A stretch of DNA of 64,000 nucleotides. It comes from Alistipes sp. An66 (lineage in GTDB: Bacteria; Bacteroidota; Bacteroidia; Bacteroidales; Rikenellaceae). The notes under the pieces were generated by a model. That model saw only the letters and a program-made list of their open reading frames with translations, had not been told where the DNA came from and ran no database searches. The stretch spans positions 104,749-168,748 of the forward strand of contig NZ_NFHT01000006.1 in the NCBI RefSeq assembly GCF_002161445.1. The letters run 5' to 3'. The position numbers and the translations under genes are program-made. This document shows, one piece after another, positions 18,050 through 25,740 of this stretch; position 1 is the first letter of the stretch; each line of letters starts with the position of its first letter.

Positions 18050-19564
18050 TTAGTTGTTGCTCTCGTTGGGCTCGATTTCTGAACCGGGAGCTTCGAGTTC
18101 GTGGCGCGGGATGGGCCATACGAACCGGGGGTCATCGGCTTCGATCTTGAGCGAGCTGCCTTCGGCGAGCGAGCACGACTGGGGCGTGCGCTCGAATCCC
18201 ATGTGCCAGCGTTTGAGGTCGTTGAGGCGGAATCCCTCCATGTAGAGCTCGCGCACGCGCTCCTCGGAGATGGTTTCGAGCCAGTTGTCGGCGCTGACGG
18301 TGATGGCGCCGGCCCCTCCGCTGTATCGTTTCTGGCGCAGGTCGGAGAGGTCCTTTCCGGCAGCGGCGAAGTTGGGGGTATCGAGGCGGCAGTAGGCCTC
18401 GGCCCGGATCAGATACTGCTCCGACAGGCGGAAGAGCTTGGGCATGCAGTACATGTAGAGTTTGTCGGCAGCGATGAGCTCCTGGTTACCGAAATACTTG
18501 ACCAGTACGGGCCATGTCAGGCCGTTGGCATATCCCGTCGTTACCTCCTGGAAGTAGGTGCTGTACCGCAGGTCGTAGCCTGTGGCGTAGGCGTCGAGCA
18601 CCCACTGTGCGGGGACGTAGTCGGGATAGTAGTGCTGGTAGTCGCGGTTGATGTTGAGGAACACCTGTCCGAGGGCTCCGCCATAGGAGGTGGATGTGTA
18701 TCCGATCTGCCAGATGATCTCGGTACCCCAGTCGTATGCCCACATGTAGGCGAGGTAGGTCGTCGAGCCGGAGATGACCGAGACGTCGGTGAGTTTGATT
18801 CCGGCCTTGTTGTCGATGACCTTCGAGGCGTAGTCGATTGCCGTCTGGAAGTCCTGCATGTAGAGGGCCACGCGGGCATGGAGAGCCTGTGCGGCGGCGG
18901 CGGTGGCGTAGATGGAGTTGTACTGGTCGTAGTCGTTGTCGAGCAGCTCCTCGGCGTGGCGGAGGTCCTCCAGTACGAACTCGTAGGAGGCCTTGAGCGA
19001 GGCGCGCTTCATGGGCTCGGGCTCGGAGTACTTCGAGCGCAGCACGACACCGAGTTCGTTCTCGGCCGTATCGGGATCGTAGGCCTTGCAGAAGCACTCG
19101 ATGAGTTTCGAGTAGCAGAGGGCCCGGATGGTGTACACCTCACCGGTGTAGAAATCCAGATAGGTGAGGTTGTCGACATCGGTCTCCTGCTGCTTGACCT
19201 GGCCGATGCGCTCCAGGAAGAAGTTACAGCGGCTGATGATGGCGTAGAGCCCGGCATAGACGGATTCGACGTCGCTGTCGGTGGAGAGGATGTTCCAGAG
19301 CCAGGCGGGTCCGTATGTATTCGAGAAGTCCTCGACGGCATAGGCCAGGTCGGCCTGGATGTCGGGCATGACGGTGAGGGTCCCGCTGAAGAGCGAGCTG
19401 CTTTTCAGTCCGGCATAGATTCCGGTCAGGATCTGTTCCGCGTCTTCGAAGGTCTGCATGGCCTCGCCTTCGGGGATGGCCGATTCGGGCAGTTTGTCGA
19501 GACACGACGAGGTCGCGCCTACCAGCAGCATTGCGGCGATAAGGGTTTTTATATTTCGTAACAT
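18050..19564 (-). CDS. SusD/RagB family nutrient-binding lipoprotein
   Basis: SusD proteins form the surface lid over a SusC channel and capture the substrate. This 504-residue lipoprotein has lipobox GATSSC with Cys21, then LDKLPESAIPEGEA, a typical SusD start. TPR-like helices follow, for example AYAVEDFSNTYGPAWLWNIL and YTIRALCYSKLIECF, and the C-terminal SusD signature is present (RVRELYMEGFRLNDLKRW, near 465-482). It begins 17 bases after the SusC stop. The ATG at 19564 was chosen over an in-frame TTG 12 bases upstream. Substrate class cannot be read directly; the operon suggests protein or peptide. Confidence 0.95.
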   Translation of the reverse strand: MLRNIKTLIAAMLLVGATSSCLDKLPESAIPEGEAMQTFEDAEQILTGIYAGLKSSSLFSGTLTVMPDIQADLAYAVEDFSNTYGPAWLWNILSTDSDVESVYAGLYAIISRCNFFLERIGQVKQQETDVDNLTYLDFYTGEVYTIRALCYSKLIECFCKAYDPDTAENELGVVLRSKYSEPEPMKRASLKASYEFVLEDLRHAEELLDNDYDQYNSIYATAAAAQALHARVALYMQDFQTAIDYASKVIDNKAGIKLTDVSVISGSTTYLAYMWAYDWGTEIIWQIGYTSTSYGGALGQVFLNINRDYQHYYPDYVPAQWVLDAYATGYDLRYSTYFQEVTTGYANGLTWPVLVKYFGNQELIAADKLYMYCMPKLFRLSEQYLIRAEAYCRLDTPNFAAAGKDLSDLRQKRYSGGAGAITVSADNWLETISEERVRELYMEGFRLNDLKRWHMGFERTPQSCSLAEGSSLKIEADDPRFVWPIPRHELEAPGSEIEPNESNN

Positions 19565-19581
19565 GGTTGTCGTCAATCGTT

Positions 19582-22533
19582 TTAGAACATGAGGTCGAGG
19601 CCGAAGGTGAATTGCCGCGACATGGGGTACTGGGCCTGGTACATGTTGCCCACGCCTTCGGGGTCGAGACCCGAGAACTTGGTGAACGTCAGCAGGTTCT
19701 GCGCCTGGGCATAGATTTTCAGGCCGCTGATGAACCGGGTCTTGCGGATCAGTTCCTCGGGGAATGTGTAGCTGATCATGAGGTTCTTCAGACGCAGGAA
19801 GGAGGCATCTTCGAGCAGGCGGTCGTCGAATTCGGTATAGACGCCGTGGCGGGGGATGTCGGTGTTGTCACCGGGCTGTTTCCAGCGGTCGAGCAGTCTG
19901 CGCGACTGATTGTAGGTGCTGAACCGGCCGTTCGATTCGTCGAAGTAGCGGTCGTTGTTCATCATCCAGCGGTCGGCGACCCAGGAGAACTGCGCCGAGA
20001 GGGAGATTCCCTTCCAGGCGAGGGTCGTCCCGAAGCCTCCGGCCCAGGGGGCGTACATGCTTTTCCCGACGAGGACCTTGTCTTCGTCGCGCATTTCGGT
20101 GGTTATTTCGCCGTCCTTGGTGTACCAGAGGGCGTCGCCGTTGGCGGGGTTCACGCCGGCGAAGCGGTTGACGTAGAACTCTCCGGAGTCGTGTCCGACG
20201 ACGAGTTTCATCGACGTGGCGGCCATTTCATACTCCTGTACGCCGTTGTAGAGCTCGACGATCTTGTTTTTGTTGTAGGAGACGTTCGCGTTGAGGGTCC
20301 AGATGAAGTCCTTCGCGGCGACGACCGTACCGGAGAGGTTGATTTCGGCGCCGCGGTTGACCATCACGCCGATGTTGTCCCAATAGTATCCGTAACCCTT
20401 GTAGGCGTAGGACTGGGGCACCTGCATGAGCATGTCGGTGGTGCGTTTGTTGTAGAGTTCGAGGTCGACGTTGAGCCGGTTCCAGAATCCGAGGTGGAAG
20501 GCGAGGTTCGTGGTCCAGAGCTTCTCCCACCCGAGGTCCTCGCTGGCGGGCTGGCTGGGGGCCATACCGGCATTGCCGTAGTAGTCGAGGCCTCCGCTCA
20601 CGAGGGCCAGGTGCACGTAGTTGTTCGGTACGGAGGAGTTGCCCGAGGTACCGGTGCTGACGGCGATCTGGGCGTTGGTGAGCCAGCGCCGTGCCCCCTC
20701 CATGAAACCTTCGTTGCGGAGGTTCCACATGAAGCCCAGGGACCAGAATCCGGCCCAGCGGCGGTTGGCGCCGAAGCGCGACGAGGCGTCGGCACGGATC
20801 GAGAAGTCGGCATAGTAGCGGTCGTCGTAGTTGTACTCGCCACGCCCGAAGAACGAGAGGTAGGCATAGTCGTTGTCGGTGGTGTCGAGCCACGACGAGG
20901 TGCGGGTACCGGAGGAGATATTGACGAGTTTGTCGTTGTTCTGGCCTTCGGTGAGGATCGAGAAGTCCTCGTAGTGGTAGTCGAGGCCCTCCTGGCCGAG
21001 GAGGAAGTTGAAGGCGTGCTTGCCGTTTACGCGGAACTGGTAGTTCAGGGTATTGGTGACCGAGAGCGTGAGGCCGTCGGTGGACATGCGCTGGGCGCTT
21101 CCTTCGCCGAGGTTGGGGGCATAGCTCGGGGTGGAGGAGCCGAACCCGGTCATGTGGGTGTAGTCGACGTTGAACTGCGACTTGAAGGTCAGGCCGTCGA
21201 TGATGGTCGCTTCGGCGAAGAGGCTCGACACGAGTTTGTATTTCTTGTATTCGCGGCGGTTGTTTTCGAGCCATTCGAGGGGGTTCTGCCCGTCTCCGAG
21301 CCAGGAGCCGTCATTTACCGAAGCGAGCGATCCGTCGGGACGGTACGGGTTCCAGTAGGGGAGCATGAAGCGGGCCGCGGAGATCGGGGTGACGAGCCTG
21401 TATTCGCCGTCGTCGGCCTGCTCGATGTTCTGGTAGTTGAGCATGGTGTTGGTCCCGATTTTGAGCCACTTGGCGGCTCTCTGTTCGATGTTTGCGCGGA
21501 GCGAGTAGCGGTCGAAGTTCGATCCGAGGGCGATACCCTCCTGGCTGTAGTAGCCGCCGGAAACGAAGTAATTGGTCTTTTCGTTGGCGCCCGATACGGA
21601 GAGCTCGTAGTTTTGGAGCATGGCGGCGCTGTTGTATACTTCGTCGAGCCAGCAGATGTCGGTTTTGCCCAACAGGTCGTAGTCCTTTCCGGAGGAGAGT
21701 CCGATCTCCTTTTCATACTGGATTCGCTCGGCGGTGTTCATCAGGTCCCAGTTTCCCTTTGCGAGCTGGGAGAATCCGAGCTGCATGCGGTATGTGATGT
21801 TGGGTTTTTCGGCCATTCGTCCGCGCTTGGTGGTGATCACGATCACGCCGTTTGCGGCCCGGGCGCCGTAGATCGAGGTCGACGAGGCGTCCTTCAGCAC
21901 GGAAATCGACTCGATGTCGGCGGGGTTGATGGCGTTGAAGTCACCGCTTGAGATGGCGATACCGTCGAGGATGTAGAGGGGAGCCGTCCCGGAGTTGATG
22001 GAGTTCGTACCGCGGATATTCATGGTTGCGGCGACGCTGGGTTCACCGGAACTGGAGAGGACGGTCAGGCCGGGGACCTGTCCCTGGAGGGCCTGGTCGA
22101 AAGCCGCGGTGGGTGTCGACTCGACCTTTTCGGCCTTGACGGTGGATACGGATCCGGCGATGGTTCCCTTTTTGCGGACGCCGTATGCGATTACGACGAC
22201 ATCGTCGAGGGCCTGTGCTTCGGGCTGGAGTTCGACGTTGTGTGTGATCCGGGCATTCCCGTCGGGGACGGTGAATTCGACGACCTTGTAACCGATGTAG
22301 TGGTAAGAAAGGATGGTTCCGGGCGCGACGGCGATGGAGTAGGAGCCGTCGGCGAGCGTACTGACGCCGCTTGCGTTTCCGGAAATCACGTGTACGCCGA
22401 TCAGAGGGCTTTTGTCCTCGGCCGACGTGACGAGACCGCTAACCGTGATGGATTTCCCCCCCCCTTGGGCTAAGGCGGGAAATGCACACAACAGGAAAGC
22501 GAATTTCAGGAGTAAAGATTTTGTTTTTTGCAT
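19582..22533 (-). CDS. SusC/RagA family TonB-dependent outer-membrane transporter
   Basis: A 983-residue TonB-dependent transporter and first gene of the locus. Order of parts: signal peptide (MQKTKSLLLKFAFLLCAFPALA), carboxypeptidase-like domain about 30-110 (LIGVHVISGNASGVSTLADG), plug domain (QALQGQVPGLTVLSSSGEP, then the signature SVLKDASSTSIYGARAANG), and a long beta-barrel ending MSRQFTFGLDLMF. Just after the signal peptide the codons for three glycines form a run of nine G (22464-22456), where slippage would shift the frame and switch the protein off. It pairs with SusD. The ATG at 22533 was chosen because it starts the signal peptide. Confidence 0.96.
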   Translation of the reverse strand: MQKTKSLLLKFAFLLCAFPALAQGGGKSITVSGLVTSAEDKSPLIGVHVISGNASGVSTLADGSYSIAVAPGTILSYHYIGYKVVEFTVPDGNARITHNVELQPEAQALDDVVVIAYGVRKKGTIAGSVSTVKAEKVESTPTAAFDQALQGQVPGLTVLSSSGEPSVAATMNIRGTNSINSGTAPLYILDGIAISSGDFNAINPADIESISVLKDASSTSIYGARAANGVIVITTKRGRMAEKPNITYRMQLGFSQLAKGNWDLMNTAERIQYEKEIGLSSGKDYDLLGKTDICWLDEVYNSAAMLQNYELSVSGANEKTNYFVSGGYYSQEGIALGSNFDRYSLRANIEQRAAKWLKIGTNTMLNYQNIEQADDGEYRLVTPISAARFMLPYWNPYRPDGSLASVNDGSWLGDGQNPLEWLENNRREYKKYKLVSSLFAEATIIDGLTFKSQFNVDYTHMTGFGSSTPSYAPNLGEGSAQRMSTDGLTLSVTNTLNYQFRVNGKHAFNFLLGQEGLDYHYEDFSILTEGQNNDKLVNISSGTRTSSWLDTTDNDYAYLSFFGRGEYNYDDRYYADFSIRADASSRFGANRRWAGFWSLGFMWNLRNEGFMEGARRWLTNAQIAVSTGTSGNSSVPNNYVHLALVSGGLDYYGNAGMAPSQPASEDLGWEKLWTTNLAFHLGFWNRLNVDLELYNKRTTDMLMQVPQSYAYKGYGYYWDNIGVMVNRGAEINLSGTVVAAKDFIWTLNANVSYNKNKIVELYNGVQEYEMAATSMKLVVGHDSGEFYVNRFAGVNPANGDALWYTKDGEITTEMRDEDKVLVGKSMYAPWAGGFGTTLAWKGISLSAQFSWVADRWMMNNDRYFDESNGRFSTYNQSRRLLDRWKQPGDNTDIPRHGVYTEFDDRLLEDASFLRLKNLMISYTFPEELIRKTRFISGLKIYAQAQNLLTFTKFSGLDPEGVGNMYQAQYPMSRQFTFGLDLMF
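22456..22464 (-). repeat. G9 homopolymer inside susC (possible phase-variation tract)
   Basis: Nine consecutive G on the coding strand encode Gly-Gly-Gly right after the signal peptide (ALAQGGGKS). A one-base change would truncate SusC at its N-terminus. Confidence 0.7.
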
Positions 22534-22555
22534 GGTGAAATTCTTTCTGTCGGTG

Positions 22556-22586
22556 CAAAAGAAGGGATTATAAATGATTAAAACAA
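22556..22586 (-). promoter_or_regulatory. Candidate promoter of the SusCD-protease operon
   Basis: On the minus strand, TTG at 22586-22584, a 20-nt spacer and TTCTTTTG at 22563-22556 (one mismatch to TAnnTTTG), 23 bases upstream of the susC ATG. Confidence 0.4.
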
Positions 22587-22688
22587 GTCGTATGTGAGGC
22601 TGGAATGTAAGTGCGGTGGGCTGAATCGTGTTTTCAGCTGCATTTCTCAAATAATTTAATATATTGATTGACAGTTGTTTGTTTTGAT

Positions 22689-22702
22689 GTTACGATTTGT
22701 AA
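22689..22702. promoter_or_regulatory. TTAC-N5-GTAA dyad, copy 1
   Basis: GTTACGATTTGTAA, identical to 22979-22992, about 105 bases upstream of the candidate susC promoter. A repeated short palindrome upstream of a SusC gene is a candidate binding site for a regulator. Confidence 0.35.
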
Positions 22703-22978
22703 CCGAAAAGGTGAAAAAATAGATAAAAAAAATTTTCAAAATTTGAAAAAAGGGGGGAAACGGCCTGTTTTTGCGGAAAAGCGGTTGGAGAAACGAGGGT
22801 CCCGGAGGGTGCGTTGTTTTCTTTTCTTTGAGCCCCTGAATCTACCAAAAATGGCTTTATGTGCGTATTTTAGAGGGTTTTGTGAATTGGTTCTCCATTT
22901 TGGGAGCCGGAAAACAGGTGCTGTTGCGACCGAAAAAAAGGAGCGGCATATCGATCGCGTTTATAGGGGATATGAAAA

Positions 22979-22992
22979 GTTACGATTTGTAA
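22979..22992. promoter_or_regulatory. TTAC-N5-GTAA dyad, copy 2
   Basis: Second identical copy of the 14-base element in the same intergenic region. Confidence 0.35.
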
Positions 22993-23205
22993 TCAAATTC
23001 GGGAAAAACGCTGACGAACCGGAATTTTTGTCGATTTGAAAGGGCTCTTCAAAGCGCACCCTGTCCTGGAAACTTTTTCGTCCGTTTCTGCCCGGGGCTT
23101 CGGATCTGTTCAACCGGGTCTCCGCGGGTGCGGTTCCGGCATCCGCAAGGGGGTGTGCCGACACTTTTCCGGGCCGTCGGTCGGGTGTTTGCGGCGGAAC
23201 GGGGA

Positions 23206-23787
23206 TCAGCGGATCAGTCCGGCTTCGTAGTAGATGATGATCTGCTCGATCATCCGGTCTTCACCCTCCTTGTCGTAGTGGGATTTGAGGTCCTGCCCGA
23301 ATATTTTGGAGATTCCCTGCCAGAATCCGGCGACGAATCCTCCGCGGAACTCCTTGAGGACCTCATAGGCGGTATATTCGGTTTCGCGGTCGATGAGTTT
23401 GAGCAGGACGCGTCCTTCGGTGCGGGTCATGCGTTTTGCTACGGGGGTGTACTCCTCCTTGATTTCGTGGTATATTTTCCGGATGTACTCTTTCTGTGCC
23501 TTTTTGGTCGGGAGCCGGCAGAGTTCCTCCTCCATGTCTGCCATTTTCGCGCGGGCGATCTTGGCGATGGGGTATACCTTCTTGACGGCCTCGACCAGCC
23601 TTCTGTATCTGCGCAGGTCGACCGGGCGGCTGAACACATAGACGGGGAGGATGTGTACCATCGGGATCGAATCCCCGTTCTCGACCTCCCACTCCTGATG
23701 CCAGAACCCGCGGCCCCCCTGTGCCTGCACTCCGGAGAGTGCGGCCCCCAGGGCGAGGAGGAGCAGGATCCACTTTTTCACGGCCAT
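23206..23787 (-). CDS. DUF4294 family secreted protein
   Basis: A 193-residue protein of a Bacteroidota family of unknown function. Signal peptide MAVKKWILLLLALGAALSGVQA, then the typical DUF4294 body: NGDSIPMVHILPVYVFSRPV, the basic helix RRYRRLVEAVKKVYPIAKIA and a C-terminal FVAGFWQGISKIFGQDLKSHYD segment. Start at 23787 chosen from the signal peptide; longer in-frame starts would bury it. It is transcribed leftwards from one of two facing promoters at 23853-23935, so it is probably expressed in competition with the thioesterase gene on the other side. Confidence 0.8.
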   Translation of the reverse strand: MAVKKWILLLLALGAALSGVQAQGGRGFWHQEWEVENGDSIPMVHILPVYVFSRPVDLRRYRRLVEAVKKVYPIAKIARAKMADMEEELCRLPTKKAQKEYIRKIYHEIKEEYTPVAKRMTRTEGRVLLKLIDRETEYTAYEVLKEFRGGFVAGFWQGISKIFGQDLKSHYDKEGEDRMIEQIIIYYEAGLIR

Positions 23788-23852
23788 CGATCTTATCTCT
23801 CTATTCACGGGGTCCATCCCCGGGACATCCGAATCCGAAAATGACGTTTTCA

Positions 23853-23884
23853 TTTGGCCCGGCGCACGACTTTGCGTATCTTTG
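23853..23884 (+). promoter_or_regulatory. Promoter of the thioesterase gene
   Basis: TTTG at 23853-23856, a 20-nt spacer and TATCTTTG at 23877-23884: an exact match to the Bacteroidota consensus, reading rightwards. It faces and overlaps a second consensus promoter on the other strand. Confidence 0.75.
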
Positions 23885-23903
23885 CACGGGCTCCGGGTCT
23901 GTG

Positions 23904-23935
23904 CAAAGATAGGAAAAGTTCCGTGGAGGAGCAAA
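23904..23935 (-). promoter_or_regulatory. Promoter of the DUF4294 gene
   Basis: On the minus strand, TTTG at 23935-23932, a 20-nt spacer and TATCTTTG at 23911-23904. The two -7 boxes form an 11-bp perfect inverted repeat (TATCTTTGCAC) around a 13-base centre, so the start sites lie only a few bases apart. Confidence 0.75.
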
Positions 23936-24031
23936 TCTCCGCGTCGGGTCAGCGGATCCGGCGGGCGGGGCGATGCAGACCGACGGGGTTGCGAATGAAC
24001 GGATCACGAACAGTAAAAAAACGAAAAGAAG

Positions 24032-24406
24032 ATGCTTGAAACAGGACTTTCAGCCCGCAGCGTCACGACGGTGACGGCGGAGAATACGGCGGCCGCGATG
24101 GGCTCGGGCGACCTTCCGGTGTTTGCGACGCCGGCGATGATTGCACTGATGGAACACGCGGCGATGGATGCGGTTGCGGGTTCGCTGCCTGCGGGTTCGA
24201 CGACGGTGGGTTCGGAGATGAACGCCACGCACCTGAAACCGTCGGGACTGGGGGCGGAGATCTCGGCGACGGCGGTTCTGACGGCGGTCGAGGGCCGCAA
24301 ACTGACCTTCAACGTCGGGGCGCGCGACGCGCAGGGCATGATCGGCGAGGGGACGCACGTGCGTTATATCGTCGACCGGGAGAAGTTCATGTCGAAACTC
24401 GGTTGA
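24032..24406 (+). CDS. Hotdog-fold thioesterase, FlK-like
   Basis: A 124-residue cytoplasmic hotdog protein resembling fluoroacetyl-CoA thioesterase FlK and related acyl-CoA thioesterases. Features: VFATPAMIALMEHAAMDAV in the central helix (the Glu is a usual catalytic candidate), TTVGSEMNATHLKPSGLG, where the Thr and His line the active site in the family, and the strand GEGTHVRYIVDREKFMSKLG. The real substrate is unknown; it may hydrolyse toxic or stalled acyl-CoA esters. A leader of about 140 nt separates it from a consensus promoter at 23853-23884. Confidence 0.85.
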   Translation: MLETGLSARSVTTVTAENTAAAMGSGDLPVFATPAMIALMEHAAMDAVAGSLPAGSTTVGSEMNATHLKPSGLGAEISATAVLTAVEGRKLTFNVGARDAQGMIGEGTHVRYIVDREKFMSKLG

Positions 24407-24472
24407 CGGTCCCGGCATACGGGAGACTCGTCGTTGGTTCGGGGCGAATATGCGGATTTTTTGATGCCGGGA

Positions 24473-24502
24473 TTTGGAATTGTAAATTTTTCGTTATCTT
24501 TG
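24473..24502 (+). promoter_or_regulatory. Promoter of tRNA-Gln
   Basis: TTTG at 24473-24476, an 18-nt spacer and TATCTTTG at 24495-24502, 21 bases upstream of the mature tRNA 5' end. Confidence 0.65.
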
Positions 24503-24523
24503 TCCCGCTTTCGAGCGCGAGTT

Positions 24524-24594
24524 TGAGCTGTGGTGTAATGGTAACACAGCAGATTTTGGTTCTGTCGTTCTGGGTTCGAGTCCCGGCAGCTCAA
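24524..24594 (+). tRNA. tRNA-Gln (anticodon TTG)
   Basis: A 71-nt cloverleaf without encoded CCA. Acceptor arms TGAGCTG and CAGCTCA pair fully with discriminator A. The anticodon loop TTTTGGT (24554-24560) gives TTG. The T arm contains GGTTCGAGTCC. A strong terminator follows directly. Confidence 0.96.
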
Positions 24595-24598
24595 CCTG

Positions 24599-24626
24599 AA
24601 AAAGGTGGTCGCAAGACCACCTTTTT
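24599..24626 (+). terminator. Terminator after tRNA-Gln
   Basis: 12-bp perfect stem (AAAAAGGTGGTC and complement) with GCAA loop and T tract, 5 bases after the tRNA. Confidence 0.92.
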
Positions 24627-24680
24627 CTGTTTTATCGAGAGATGCCGGTCCGGTATGGGCGGAGCGGTTTCTGGCGGGTT

Positions 24681-24893
24681 TCAGCTCCGGGGCCGGGGTA
24701 TTTCCTGTTTTCCGGCCTTGTCCCGGGGCATCTCCTTTGCCGGTGTTTTCTGTGCCGATTGTCTTCGGTCCGGGGATTCGGGGTTCTTCGGATCCGGGAG
24801 GTCGGAGCAGCGGGTCGATCGGTCGATTCTGCCGTTCAGGAGCGTGATGGCATCCAGGTCTTCGGCATCGGGATCGTGCTTCGGGGCACTCAT
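24681..24893 (-). CDS. Possible small protein coupled to the GlsB-like gene
   Basis: A 70-residue open frame whose ATG (24893-24891) overlaps the stop codon of the GlsB/YeaQ-like gene as ATGA, the arrangement seen for translational coupling elsewhere in this window. The product (starting MSAPKHDPDAEDLDAITLL) is charged, proline-rich and hydrophilic, with no signal peptide or known domain. In GC-rich DNA such frames can arise by chance, so this is a weak call. Confidence 0.25.
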   Translation of the reverse strand: MSAPKHDPDAEDLDAITLLNGRIDRSTRCSDLPDPKNPESPDRRQSAQKTPAKEMPRDKAGKQEIPRPRS

Positions 24894-25165
24894 CGGCTGT
24901 TCTGTTTTTTCGCCGCATGTGTTTTGCGGCGGGAGATCCATGCGGCGATCCAGAGCAGGAGGATGGCGCCGATTACGGCCGTGGCGAGACTTCCGAGGGT
25001 TCCGACGGGGATCCAGCCGATCAGGGAGAAGATCCATCCGCCGAGGATTCCGCCGATCAATCCGACGATGAGGTTTACGATGAGTCCGGAGCCGGAGCCC
25101 TTGACGATCAGATTGGCGAGCCACCCGGCAGCCAGTCCGATAAGCAGATACCAGATAAAGTACAT
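24890..25165 (-). CDS. GlsB/YeaQ/YmgE family membrane protein
   Basis: A 91-residue membrane protein of the transglycosylase-associated (GlsB/YeaQ) family. It has three hydrophobic segments rich in glycine: YFIWYLLIGLAAGWLANLIV, LIVNLIVGLIGGILGGWIF and LATAVIGAILLLWIAAWI, and ends in a basic tail RRKTHAAKKQNSR. Family members are induced by stress in several bacteria; biochemical function is unclear. The ATG at 25165 fits the family start. Confidence 0.85.
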   Translation of the reverse strand: MYFIWYLLIGLAAGWLANLIVKGSGSGLIVNLIVGLIGGILGGWIFSLIGWIPVGTLGSLATAVIGAILLLWIAAWISRRKTHAAKKQNSR

Positions 25166-25256
25166 TTTTCTGTAAGTTTGATTCGGGAAGCGGAGGTGCA
25201 AAATCCGTTCCGAACCGGCTTTTCGGTCTTACAGATCCATTTTCTGTTGCGCGGCA

Positions 25257-25264
25257 GGGGGGGG
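25257..25264. repeat. G8 homopolymer, intergenic
   Basis: Eight G between the GlsB-like gene and the 3' end of the TSCPD gene; possible slippage site. Confidence 0.55.
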
Positions 25265-25295
25265 TGCGGGTTATTCAGGGGCGCATTCCGCTGCG

Positions 25296-25544
25296 TTACA
25301 GGGCGGATTTGAGGGCCCGGGCGAGCTGGTCGGGACAGGATGTTCCCTTGTGGTTGCAGTCGATTCCTTCGAGTCGACGGATGACCTCGCCGACCTCCAT
25401 GCCGCAGACGAGGGCGGCTACTCCCCGGGTATTTCCGTGACAGCCGCCGGTGAAGGAGACCCGGCGGACGATACCGTCCTCGATCTCAATATCAATCTGT
25501 CGGGAGCAGGTTCCCTGACAGGTGTGCGTGATTTTCTGGATCAT
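25296..25544 (-). CDS. TSCPD domain protein (TIGR03905 type)
   Basis: An 82-residue small cytoplasmic protein matching the short TSCPD family. Cysteines in THTCQGTCSRQ, SFTGGCHGNTRG, LVCGME, GIDCNHKGTSCPDQLA are positioned to bind a metal or cluster. In larger proteins the TSCPD domain is found at the C-terminus of ribonucleotide reductases; the stand-alone form has no assigned role. A full promoter (TTTG 25604-25601, 20 nt, TATATTTG 25580-25573, minus strand) lies 29 bases upstream of the ATG. Confidence 0.88.
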   Translation of the reverse strand: MIQKITHTCQGTCSRQIDIEIEDGIVRRVSFTGGCHGNTRGVAALVCGMEVGEVIRRLEGIDCNHKGTSCPDQLARALKSAL

Positions 25545-25572
25545 GGTGTGTTCGGATTTTCGTTGCGGGTGG

Positions 25573-25604
25573 CAAATATACGAAAGCGGATCGTTTCCGC
25601 CAAA
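25573..25604 (-). promoter_or_regulatory. Promoter of the TSCPD gene
   Basis: TTTG at 25604-25601, a 20-nt spacer and TATATTTG at 25580-25573 on the minus strand: full consensus. Confidence 0.65.
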
Positions 25605-25625
25605 CGGAGCCGGGGTCGGGGAGGG

Positions 25626-25663
25626 AAAAGAGCCGCATCCAGCGCGTGGATGCGGCTCTTTTT
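25626..25663 (-). terminator. Terminator downstream of yajC
   Basis: 16-bp perfect stem (AAAAGAGCCGCATCCA and complement) with a GCGCG loop, flanked by A and T tracts. It lies about 200 bases after the yajC stop codon, beyond the 50-bp repeats, and just upstream of the TSCPD promoter. Confidence 0.8.
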
Positions 25664-25740
25664 CCGGTCGATGGTAAGCGGTATTTCGGCTTCGGGGGGG
25701 CGACTTTACGCCCAGCGGAACTGCGGCCTTTTCGGCCTGA

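Larger units (their letters stand above)
22534..23205. other. 672-base intergenic region upstream of susC
   Basis: No convincing gene is seen. The left half is AT-rich and holds the candidate susC promoter (22556-22586). Two copies of GTTACGATTTGTAA (22689-22702 and 22979-22992) lie 290 bases apart; each contains the dyad TTAC-N5-GTAA and could be an operator. The right part is GC-rich 3' flank of the DUF4294 gene. Open frames here lack good starts and any recognisable protein. Confidence 0.5.

Noticed and set aside
19567..21951. Very long open frame on the plus strand opposite susC
   Set aside because: GC-rich codon use of the real gene leaves the opposite strand open. The translation is repetitive in Val/Asp/Glu, with no domain or signal, while the minus strand encodes a complete SusC.
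22668..23039. 123-codon frame in the susC upstream region
   Set aside because: Its start has no supporting promoter, the translation has no recognisable domain, and the region contains candidate regulatory repeats.
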